Below, piece after piece: positions 1 to 5,343 of a DNA stretch of 5,343 nucleotides. A program made the position numbers and the translations under genes. The stretch's first letter is position 1. Each line of letters opens with the position of its first letter. The notes below the pieces were generated by a model. That model was not told where the DNA came from and ran no database searches. It saw only the letters and a list, made by a program, of their open reading frames with translations. The stretch comes from Candidatus Fermentibacterota bacterium (GTDB lineage Bacteria > Fermentibacterota > Fermentibacteria > Fermentibacterales > JCC-6): the NCBI GenBank assembly GCA_030607835.1, contig JAUWJE010000159.1, positions 1 to 5,343 of the forward strand, written 5' to 3'.

Positions 1-883
1 CTTCTACAGACTGCTCCTTCTATGGACAGATTCAGATAGAACTGTGGGTCTTGCTCTTCTGGTGTTCACACTCAACTTCATAGGTCTTGGGTATGCCACC
101 AGCCTTAACAACCATACTCCCGCAGCGGTTAGTCTGTTCATCTCCTTCTACTTCGCTTTCCGCATCCGTAACAGCTGCAATGACAGGTCGATTCACTGGC
201 TCCTTTCCGGATTCCTTGCCGGACTGGCGGCTACATTCGAACTCTGGGCTGGTTTCTTCTGCATCTCCTTTGCTGTATACCTGGCTATAAAGGATCTTCG
301 CAGAACGCTGGTCTTCTTCCTTCCAGCATTATTTCTCCCTATCGCGGGACATTTCATACTCACTCTGATAGCCACAGGTTCACTTCTGCCGATCTACCTT
401 CGCCCTGATCTATATCAGTTCGCAGGCGCATACTGGCAGAATCCTGTCGGTATCGATGCCCTTTACGAACCCAAGCACATCTATTTCTTTCACATCATAC
501 TGGGACATCATGGATTTCTATCAATGACACCTGTTTTCTTTCTTGCAGGCTGGAGTATATGGACTTCGATTTCGCGTAAAACCCGCAGATATGCTGAAGC
601 TCTGACAATCGGGCTGCCGCTTACTGTTACAGTACTGTTCCTTGGAATACAAACAAGGAATTACGGAGGTGTCTGTGCTGGATTGAGATGGATGATTGTA
701 GTCATGCCGTTACTATTCCTGTTCGTAGCGGAATGGATAGACAGGCACAGATCCAGAAGAGCAATGATTCTACTCGCTATTCTTACTCTCATTGGACTTG
801 CGATAATGGTTGATATTCCCTGGGCTAATGCAGGACCGTGGCATCATTCAGCCTGGCATAAACTCATTTTTGGTCTTTACTGA
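1..883 (+). CDS. GT-C-like polytopic membrane protein, probable glycosyltransferase, 5'-partial
   Basis: The frame is open from base 2, so the gene starts upstream of the window; the GTG at 44 is just an internal Val codon. About 293 residues are present, ending in TGA at 881-883. They show roughly eight hydrophobic membrane segments, for example near bases 46-95, 200-290, 305-400, 600-650, 680-735 and 760-815, separated by short basic loops such as SRKTRRY and DRHRSRR. The NHTPAA segment near the start and NYGGVCAGLRW followed by a hydrophobic helix near the end resemble the C-terminal half of GT-C membrane glycosyltransferases of the PMT/ArnT type, which transfer sugars from polyprenyl-phosphate donors on the outer face of the inner membrane. 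The N-terminal acidic catalytic motif of that superfamily would lie outside the window, so activity cannot be judged. It converges on a glycosyltransferase operon, which fits a surface-glycan role. An O-antigen polymerase-like or uncharacterised membrane protein is the alternative. Confidence 0.7.
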   Translation, partial: FYRLLLLWTDSDRTVGLALLVFTLNFIGLGYATSLNNHTPAAVSLFISFYFAFRIRNSCNDRSIHWLLSGFLAGLAATFELWAGFFCISFAVYLAIKDLRRTLVFFLPALFLPIAGHFILTLIATGSLLPIYLRPDLYQFAGAYWQNPVGIDALYEPKHIYFFHIILGHHGFLSMTPVFFLAGWSIWTSISRKTRRYAEALTIGLPLTVTVLFLGIQTRNYGGVCAGLRWMIVVMPLLFLFVAEWIDRHRSRRAMILLAILTLIGLAIMVDIPWANAGPWHHSAWHKLIFGLY

Positions 884-889
884 AAAGTA

Positions 890-2026
890 TCAGGAACTCC
901 GCTCAAGAGTATCCCTGTAAACCTTCATGGTCTTTTGAGCCGTTTTCTCCCAGGAATAGTTTTTCACTCTCCGGAATCCTTCTTCCCGCAGCTCTTCTCT
1001 TCTCTTCGGAGATGTGATTATTTCTCTCATAGCGAATGAAATCTCCGCGATAGAGTATGGATCAACAAAAATCGCAGCATCTCCAGCAATTTCCGGGAGG
1101 CAGGACGTATTCGATGTAATCACAGGGCAGCCGCTCTGCATCGCCTCGATGACAGGAAGCCCGAACCCCTCATCGAGTGATGGGAAGACCAGGGCGTCAG
1201 CAGACGAGTAGAACTGAATTATACCTTCCTGAGATACATCTCTGAGTACATGAAGATATTCTCCTTCAATTAAATTGGCTTCGATGGAATTATGTCCGGA
1301 TAGAACAAGTACCAGGTGTACCCTGCCATCGCGAGTGTCAACGTCGAGTCCGTCATAAGCTTCGACAATTCGCCGCAGATTCTTTCTGATGTCAGCCCTA
1401 CCGACAAACAGGAGGAACCTGGTTCTATCAAGTCCATATTCGGACAGAATGGAATTATTACGGCTCAAAGGTCGAAACTCACTGTCAGCGGCTTCAGGAA
1501 TAACATTAATCATTCGAACCTGATTCGGATATAGTTTCTGTATCTCATCAGCGATGTATAGAGATGGAGTTATAACTGCTTCGGCCCGACGCAGAATAAG
1601 AGGTGTTTTCCGTTTGTAGAACAGATTCAGATGTGAATTGCATAATTCATCTCTTGTAAGCGGGAACAGATCATGAATGGTCACAGCAAATCTGCTTGGA
1701 TAACCGGCAGCAGAATAGGGATCAGTGATATGGACCAGATCCAGATTACGCTCCTGTTTCCTCCAGTACAGAGCTCCCAGAAGTCCTGACAACCACCTGA
1801 ATCTGTCACCAAGCATTCTTGCATGTGGAAGGCCTGTGCATACTTCAATGTTTGTATTCTTTTCAAACAGTCTGAGGAGTTTCTCTTTTTTTGAGATACT
1901 GGATGTTGTGCAGATAATGAAATCATCTCCCGGATATTCAGAGGCAAGAGCTTTGATAAGCTCTCTTGCGTAGGTCTTGATTCCGCCGTGTCCCAGAATA
2001 TTCGTGGCGTCAAATCCAACCCTCAC
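890..2026 (-). CDS. Glycosyltransferase family 4 (group 1, GT-B fold)
   Basis: This 378-residue protein has the usual length and layout of a retaining GT4 enzyme, which transfers a sugar from a nucleotide donor to a growing glycan at the cytoplasmic side of the inner membrane. Visible motifs are the N-terminal glycine loop GHGGIKTYARELIKAL (residues 12-27), VTIHDLFPL (115-123), TPSLYIADEI (153-162), the linker and donor-site segment VGRADIRKN (208-216), and the EX7E motif E286-E294 in DEGFGLPVIEAM, followed by SCLPEIAGDAAIFVDP (308-323). The pattern is closest to mannosyltransferase B-like GT4 proteins, but donor and acceptor cannot be read from sequence. The start is GTG at 2024-2026, preceded by GAGGA five bases upstream. 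It overlaps the TGA of the upstream gene as GTGA, a 4-bp overlap typical of translational coupling. It is the last gene of the leftward operon and ends 6 bp from the convergent membrane-protein gene. Confidence 0.93.
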   Translation of the reverse strand: MRVGFDATNILGHGGIKTYARELIKALASEYPGDDFIICTTSSISKKEKLLRLFEKNTNIEVCTGLPHARMLGDRFRWLSGLLGALYWRKQERNLDLVHITDPYSAAGYPSRFAVTIHDLFPLTRDELCNSHLNLFYKRKTPLILRRAEAVITPSLYIADEIQKLYPNQVRMINVIPEAADSEFRPLSRNNSILSEYGLDRTRFLLFVGRADIRKNLRRIVEAYDGLDVDTRDGRVHLVLVLSGHNSIEANLIEGEYLHVLRDVSQEGIIQFYSSADALVFPSLDEGFGLPVIEAMQSGCPVITSNTSCLPEIAGDAAIFVDPYSIAEISFAMREIITSPKRREELREEGFRRVKNYSWEKTAQKTMKVYRDTLERSS

Positions 2027-3108
2027 TTCGTTCCTCTTCCGTTCTCCAGAATCTCCCGTACCAAGTTTATGACAGAATCGGAGCTGATGGTTTCAAGCGA
2101 TCTGTTATCCTCAGCCATGAGTATTCTTCTGTTAACCCGCCAGGGGTACCATTTTGGAAGGGATAGATCGAAGGGCAGATACATTCCTACAACTGGAATT
2201 CCGCTTGAAGCAGCAATATGAATAACAGAAGTATCCGGACTGACAAGAAGTCGGACATTTCGAATCAATGCAGCAACATGAAGGATTGTAGGTGTCAGAG
2301 GTGAGAGAAGAGTTTCCGCTTCAGGCAAGGTGATGGATTCAGCCTTATCCCTGTATTCCGGAGCGTACAGAAGCAGCGGCTTCATTCCGAGAGATATGAT
2401 CCCCCGGCATACTTCCATGTACCTGTCCATTCCCCACCAGCGATTTTCTCCGCCAGCGGAGATGTTGATAGCAACGCAGTCCTCCGGCGCGGCATTCACT
2501 CCGCTCCAGAAACGCCGCGCGAAGTCAGTTTCAATGCTGGACAGAGCAATTTCCCGCTCGAGTTCACCTGTTTCAACTTCTTTTCCAAGTCCTGAGAGCA
2601 AGCCCGAGAAAGCATCCATTATATGTCCATCCTGGACAGCCTTTACCCTGACGTTGAACGGCAGCCTGTTCTCCCGGTCGATGTGAAGTTTCCATCTCGC
2701 TCCGGAGAATACTGCATATATGAGCGAAGTGGTGGAATCGTGCATATGCATATCCACAACTGCGTCCGGCATGAATTCTCTGGCAGCATGCAGAGAGCTG
2801 ATAAACTTCCCCGGGGATTTATCGTATATGATTACCCTGATATCCTTTTCGTATTTCAGGATAATACTGTTTGATTCAGAAGCCACAATTGCGATTGAAA
2901 GAAAGGGATGAATCTCCCTGAGTTTTCTCAGAAGAGGAAGGGTCATTATCATATCCCCTATCCTGTCCTGTCTCATAATAAGAACTCTATCCATGTTTGC
3001 TCCATCAGGCAGCGCTGTAAGGGTGTTTGCAGCTGAAACTCCAGGAGCAATGATTCGGAATATCAGCTCTCTGCCGAATATTTCAAGTTTCTTCAGAATT
3101 CCTGGCAT
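2023..3108 (-). CDS. Glycosyltransferase family 9, heptosyltransferase-like (second paralogue)
   Basis: This 361-residue GT-B protein belongs to family GT9, whose characterised members add ADP-heptose residues to the LPS inner core. The N-terminal family signature is RVLIMRQDRIGDMIMTLP (41-58), with R46, D48 and the GD pair at 51-52. The C-terminal donor-binding signature is SPDTSVIHIAASSGIPVVGMY (290-310), with D292, T293 and H297; the position that is usually Gly after DT is Ser294 here. WWGMDRYMEVC (224-234) matches the start of the second Rossmann domain. The ATG at 3106-3108 has GAAGG six bases upstream, inside the end of the preceding gene, and the two ORFs overlap by 16 bp. It is clearly paralogous to the gene at 3093-4193: both share VVDxxMH...DSTTSxIY (here 117-131), NRLPFxVRV (147-155), PTILHVAAL (273-281) and WYPW (320-323). 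The heptose donor is inferred from the family; another sugar is possible. Confidence 0.92.
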   Translation of the reverse strand: MPGILKKLEIFGRELIFRIIAPGVSAANTLTALPDGANMDRVLIMRQDRIGDMIMTLPLLRKLREIHPFLSIAIVASESNSIILKYEKDIRVIIYDKSPGKFISSLHAAREFMPDAVVDMHMHDSTTSLIYAVFSGARWKLHIDRENRLPFNVRVKAVQDGHIMDAFSGLLSGLGKEVETGELEREIALSSIETDFARRFWSGVNAAPEDCVAINISAGGENRWWGMDRYMEVCRGIISLGMKPLLLYAPEYRDKAESITLPEAETLLSPLTPTILHVAALIRNVRLLVSPDTSVIHIAASSGIPVVGMYLPFDLSLPKWYPWRVNRRILMAEDNRSLETISSDSVINLVREILENGRGTK

Positions 3109-4193
3109 AATCTGCCTTCAACTCCGACCTTCTCAAGTAACCTTTCGACTGCCTCCTGAACATCCCCTGCTTCTATTTCTGCAACACTGCGAGGTGCACT
3201 TATGATTTCATGTTGTACTTCCCAAGGGTACCAGAGAGGCAAATGGCTCTCATTAGGACAATACAGTCCGACGACCGGTACCCCTTGAGATGCCGCCACA
3301 TGCACAATACCGGTATCAGGGGTGACTAATATTCTGAAACCCTTCAGCAGAGCTGCTACGTGGAGAATCGTCGGACAAACCGGAGCAACCAGTGTCCCCT
3401 GTGAGGATGAAGCGATCTGCAAAGCCTTCGAATGCTCATCCGGAGTTGAAATCAGAATAGGAACGTGACCGGAAGAGTTCAGTCGGGAACAGAGTTCCTT
3501 GATTGAAGACTCTCCCCACAGATGCCTTGGATCCCGTGTCGAGATGTTTATGCCAATGGATCTTCCTCGAAGTTTCAGACCCGCTTCCCTCCAGAACGCG
3601 TTTGCGAATCCTGTTTCTTCAGATGAAAGGCTGATTTCTCTGTCAAGTTCTGATGGTTCAATCCGCCTGCCGAGTCCCTCAAGCAGTATTCTCGTCAGAT
3701 CGGCATAGTGATGTCTTCCAGGCGGCATTGGAACTCTCACAGAGAAGGGCAGTCTGTTGTCCCTGTTGGATGCTGAAAGTGTCCATTCCGCACCTGTAAC
3801 AGCTCCATATATGAATGATGTAGTGGAATCGTAGTGCATTCTTGTATCAACAACAGCATCAGGTCTGAATCGAATGGCCTCGATAATGCTCTTGAGATAG
3901 ACTGAAGGATTGCTGTCGTACAGTATGGTATGAAAACCATATTCGTATTTCAGAAGTGAATTATTACGTCTTGAAACTACAATACCTACTTCGGCTTCCG
4001 GAAAAAGATCACGAATTTTCCGGAATAATGGAAGGCAGACAACCATATCTCCGATAGCGTCCCAGCGCATTATCAGAATTCGCTTCAGATTTGCGCTCTC
4101 TGGAATCCGCTGATACACCCTGGAAGATCCAAAGTGCGACAACACCGCTCTGGAAAGCACTCTTCTCCCGGCGGTCTCCAATTCCTTCAGCAT
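3093..4193 (-). CDS. Glycosyltransferase family 9, heptosyltransferase-like (first paralogue)
   Basis: First gene of the leftward operon, a GT9 enzyme expected to transfer heptose or a related sugar to a core glycan in the cytoplasm. I start it at the ATG at 4191-4193 (366 residues). This has AGAAAGG eight bases upstream, and the resulting N-terminus MLKELE aligns with ILKKLE at the start of the neighbouring paralogue (361 residues). A longer form from ATG 4266-4268 (391 residues) is possible, but it lacks a Shine-Dalgarno sequence and would begin about 12 bp from a TATAAT box. In short-form numbering the family motifs are KRILIMRWDAIGDMVVCLP (37-55; R43, D45, GD at 48-49) and TPDTGIVHVAASQGVPVVGLY (291-311; D293, T294, G295, H298), so the canonical DTG is intact here, unlike the paralogue. 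DSTTSFIYG, NRLPFSVRV, PTILHVAAL and WYPW are shared with the downstream gene, pointing to tandem duplication. Confidence 0.9.
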   Translation of the reverse strand: MLKELETAGRRVLSRAVLSHFGSSRVYQRIPESANLKRILIMRWDAIGDMVVCLPLFRKIRDLFPEAEVGIVVSRRNNSLLKYEYGFHTILYDSNPSVYLKSIIEAIRFRPDAVVDTRMHYDSTTSFIYGAVTGAEWTLSASNRDNRLPFSVRVPMPPGRHHYADLTRILLEGLGRRIEPSELDREISLSSEETGFANAFWREAGLKLRGRSIGINISTRDPRHLWGESSIKELCSRLNSSGHVPILISTPDEHSKALQIASSSQGTLVAPVCPTILHVAALLKGFRILVTPDTGIVHVAASQGVPVVGLYCPNESHLPLWYPWEVQHEIISAPRSVAEIEAGDVQEAVERLLEKVGVEGRLCQEF

Positions 4194-4201
4194 TCCATAT
4201 G

Positions 4202-4208
4202 CCTTTCT
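4202..4208 (-). promoter_or_regulatory. Ribosome binding site deciding the start of the first GT9 gene
   Basis: The minus strand reads AGAAAGG, then eight bases (CATATGGA), then the ATG at 4191-4193. It is the only Shine-Dalgarno-like purine run upstream of either candidate start; nothing comparable precedes the ATG at 4266-4268. It therefore supports the shorter, 366-residue protein. Confidence 0.55.
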
Positions 4209-4257
4209 GTGAGTATTGGCGAATAGACCATTCGAATTCTCAATCCGATTCAACTGT

Positions 4258-4267
4258 TGCAATTGCA
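4258..4267. repeat. 10-bp perfect palindrome TGCAATTGCA in the operon leader
   Basis: TGCAATTGCA equals its own reverse complement. It lies 14 bp downstream of the minus-strand TATAAT box and overlaps the alternative upstream ATG of the GT9 gene. It directly follows a second small symmetric element, CAAC-T-GTTG (4251-4259). A site at this distance past a -10 box could be a repressor operator. No known regulator's consensus is recognised, and a 10-bp palindrome in AT-rich DNA can occur by chance. Confidence 0.3.
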
Positions 4268-4280
4268 TTGATCAGTGTTC

Positions 4281-4286
4281 ATTATA
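4281..4286 (-). promoter_or_regulatory. Possible -10 box for the glycosyltransferase operon
   Basis: On the minus strand this reads TATAAT, a perfect match to the bacterial -10 consensus. At 17-bp spacing the -35 position reads TTATAT (4304-4309), a poor match to TTGACA, so the promoter may need an activator or another sigma factor. A transcript starting about 7 bases downstream (near 4274) would give an 80-base leader to the ATG at 4193, but almost no leader to the ATG at 4268. Because ATTATAAT is palindromic, the same site could serve trxA in the other direction. Confidence 0.35.
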
Positions 4287-4387
4287 ATACAAGCATCTGT
4301 GAGATATAACTACTGCGCCAGAATGTCTCTCAGAGTTCTGACGCACGAAATGCATGACTATATGTTAATCTTATCTAATTACTATAT

Positions 4388-4430
4388 AAGCATGTATGAT
4401 TTCCCAGTAATAATGGAAAGTAACATGCTT
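4388..4430 (+). repeat. Composite inverted repeat / stem-loop upstream of trxA
   Basis: An outer 8-bp perfect repeat, AAGCATGT (4388-4395) and ACATGCTT (4423-4430), encloses an inner 5-bp repeat, TTTCC (4400-4404) and GGAAA (4415-4419). A 10-base loop and a 4-by-3-base internal bulge separate the parts. In RNA it could fold as one 43-base hairpin ending 25 bases before the trxA Shine-Dalgarno sequence. It has no following U-run and is AT-rich, so it does not look like a terminator. It might be a leader element or a two-part protein-binding site. Confidence 0.4.
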
Positions 4431-4455
4431 GTGAAAAAGGTAACAATCAAACTTT

Positions 4456-4461
4456 AAGGAG
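4456..4461 (+). promoter_or_regulatory. trxA ribosome binding site
   Basis: AAGGAG sits six bases before the ATG at 4468, a near-ideal Shine-Dalgarno sequence and the strongest in the window. It fixes the trxA start and suggests efficient translation. Confidence 0.85.
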
Positions 4462-4467
4462 ACCAAC

Positions 4468-4806
4468 ATGCCCGTAAAACGTATCAAAGGAAATGAAATA
4501 GAAGCAGCAGCCGCGGAGACGGATAAGATCTCTCTTGTCGATTTCAGCGCCTCCTGGTGCGGACCCTGTAAAATGCTTGAACCCGTACTGGAACAGGTAT
4601 CCGATGAACTTGAGAATATCGTTGGATTCTATCATGTTGATGTGGACGAGAGTCCCGCTGAATCCTCTAAATTCGGTATAAGGGGAGTTCCGACAATGAT
4701 AGTCTTCCACGATGGCCAGGAGATCGACAGAATGGTGGGTTTCCGCGACAGGAACGCCCTGCAGACGCATCTTGTCGATCTTTCGGACTCAAAACTGAAC
4801 AAATAG
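4468..4806 (+). CDS. trxA: Thioredoxin
   Basis: This 112-residue protein is a complete single-domain thioredoxin, about the size of E. coli TrxA. It is a cytosolic dithiol protein that reduces disulfides in enzymes such as ribonucleotide reductase, peroxiredoxins and methionine sulfoxide reductase, and is itself re-reduced by thioredoxin reductase. The active site is WCGPC at residues 30-34 within VDFSASWCGPCKMLEP. The buried acidic residue that assists catalysis is D25, and the cis-proline is P75 in RGVPT. The C-terminal HDGQEIDRMVGF matches the last strands of the fold. There is no signal peptide or membrane anchor, so it is cytoplasmic. A consensus Shine-Dalgarno sequence precedes the ATG, and no better start exists upstream. 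The thioredoxin reductase gene begins 11 bp after its TAG, so the two are very likely co-transcribed. No unusual residues are seen. Confidence 0.97.
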   Translation: MPVKRIKGNEIEAAAAETDKISLVDFSASWCGPCKMLEPVLEQVSDELENIVGFYHVDVDESPAESSKFGIRGVPTMIVFHDGQEIDRMVGFRDRNALQTHLVDLSDSKLNK

Positions 4807-4817
4807 ATCATAGAATT

Positions 4818-5343
4818 ATGAGCGATTTCAAGACCGGACTGGTGGGATCCAGCCCTACGCAGGATCGGGAACTGGATCTCGTCATTGCCGGCGGGGGTCC
4901 AGCGGCTTTAGCCGCTGCGCTTTACGCTGCAAGGTATGACATTGAGCATGTGGTTCTCGAGAGTTATCAGCCAGGCGGACAGGCTGCCCTGACTGCTCAT
5001 ATTGAGAACTATCCCGGTATCGAGAATATCACAGGTTCCGAACTCACCGCCGTGATGAAGCGCCACGCTGAAAGCTGGGGCGCAGTTTTTGAGATGACTT
5101 CTGTTCTGTCTGCTCTCCCACTGGATGACATAATTGAAGTAAAAGCCGATTCGTCAACGTACAGAACCAGAGCTCTGATCATCGCTACGGGCGCCGCCCC
5201 CTCCAAACTTGGTATTCCAGGTGAAGACAAGTTCTACGGAAGAGGAGTCAGTTACTGCGCAACATGCGACGCTCCGTTTTTCAGGGAGAAGCACGTACTT
5301 GTAGTCGGCGGTGGAGATAGCGCGGTCAAAGAAGCACTTCATC
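4818..5343 (+). CDS. trxB: Thioredoxin reductase (NADPH), 3'-partial
   Basis: The first 175 residues are present; the frame is still open at the right edge. This is a low-molecular-weight FAD/NADPH thioredoxin reductase, which passes electrons from NADPH through FAD and a redox dithiol to thioredoxin. Motifs in order: FAD-binding dinucleotide fold DLVIAGGGPAALAAALYAAR (20-39), PGGQ (52-55), IENYPG (62-67), ATGAAPSKLGIPGE (123-136), the redox-active CATC (C147 and C150) in GRGVSYCATCDAPFF, and the beginning of the NADPH fold VVGGGDSAVKEAL (162-174). The third position of the first GxGxxG loop is Ala rather than the usual Gly. The arginine residues that contact NADPH phosphate lie beyond the window. 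The start is ATG 4818-4820, 11 bp after the trxA stop. It has no clear Shine-Dalgarno sequence, so translation may depend on ribosomes arriving from trxA. Adjacency to trxA supports thioredoxin over other flavin-reductase partners. Confidence 0.95.
   Translation, partial: MSDFKTGLVGSSPTQDRELDLVIAGGGPAALAAALYAARYDIEHVVLESYQPGGQAALTAHIENYPGIENITGSELTAVMKRHAESWGAVFEMTSVLSALPLDDIIEVKADSSTYRTRALIIATGAAPSKLGIPGEDKFYGRGVSYCATCDAPFFREKHVLVVGGGDSAVKEALH

Larger units (their letters stand above)
4194..4467. other. Divergent intergenic region between the glycosyltransferase operon and trxA
   Basis: This stretch, 274 bp if the first GT9 gene starts at 4193, separates divergently transcribed units and is more AT-rich than its flanks, especially 4360-4460. 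It must hold both promoters. I see a TATAAT box at 4281-4288 (readable on either strand because ATTATAAT is self-complementary), a 10-bp palindrome, and a composite inverted repeat. A possible trxA promoter is TTATCT (4371-4376), 18 bp, then TATGAT (4395-4400), but the -35 match is poor. Short ORFs across it have no Shine-Dalgarno sequence or recognisable protein. No tRNA or intrinsic terminator is visible. Confidence 0.7.

Noticed and set aside
1681..2019. Minus-strand 112-codon frame within the GT4 gene
   Set aside because: It is an alternate frame of a gene with all GT4 motifs in the main frame, and its translation resembles no family.
2330..2686. Plus-strand 118-codon frame opposite the second GT9 gene
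   Set aside because: It is antisense to a well-supported GT9 coding sequence, Ser/Pro/Arg-rich as such shadows usually are, and lacks a ribosome site.
4330..4341. TCAGA-GT-TCTGA symmetric element, considered as an operator
   Set aside because: Five-base arms in one copy, with no match to a known operator and no placement relative to a convincing promoter; chance is a sufficient explanation.
4275..4457. Small plus-strand ORF of 60 codons in the intergenic region, considered as a leader peptide for trxA
   Set aside because: No Shine-Dalgarno sequence precedes its ATG, which overlaps the TATAAT box, and the composition is simply AT-rich intergenic sequence.
4447..4770. Minus-strand open frame of 107 codons overlapping trxA
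   Set aside because: It is antisense to an unmistakable thioredoxin, has no ribosome site and shows no recognisable domain; it is a shadow of trxA codon structure.
1..5343. Mobile element, CRISPR array, toxin-antitoxin or phage-defence system
   Set aside because: No transposase, integrase, direct-repeat array, small toxin-like pair or nuclease domain is visible; all substantial frames are accounted for by glycan and thioredoxin genes.

Overview
The window holds six protein-coding genes from an apparently Gram-negative bacterium of moderate G+C. The Gram-negative reading rests on two heptosyltransferase-type (GT9) enzymes, a family used mainly in lipopolysaccharide core assembly. Nothing here fixes the lineage, and no rRNA, tRNA, mobile element or CRISPR array is visible.

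Left part (1-4193): cell-surface glycan genes. A 5'-truncated polytopic membrane protein, resembling the C-terminal part of a GT-C (PMT/ArnT-like) glycosyltransferase, runs rightward off the left edge and ends at 883. Converging on it, with only 6 bp between the stop codons, is a leftward operon of three soluble glycosyltransferases: two tandem GT9 paralogues (3093-4193 and 2023-3108) followed by a GT4 enzyme (890-2026). The ORFs overlap by 16 bp and 4 bp, so they are almost certainly co-transcribed and translationally coupled. They probably add successive sugars to one lipid-linked or LPS-core glycan on the cytoplasmic face of the membrane. The membrane protein could act on the same glycan at the outer face.

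Middle (4194-4467): an AT-rich divergent intergenic region. It carries a TATAAT box for the leftward operon, a 10-bp perfect palindrome in the operon leader, and a two-segment inverted repeat upstream of the rightward genes.

Right part (4468-5343): thioredoxin (trxA) and, 11 bp later, thioredoxin reductase (trxB), cut by the right edge. Together they form the cytosolic NADPH-to-thioredoxin disulfide-reducing couple.

I see no clearly new biological system. The points most worth checking are the start codon of the first GT9 gene, the distinctive sequence blocks shared by the GT9 pair, and the inverted repeat ahead of trxA.
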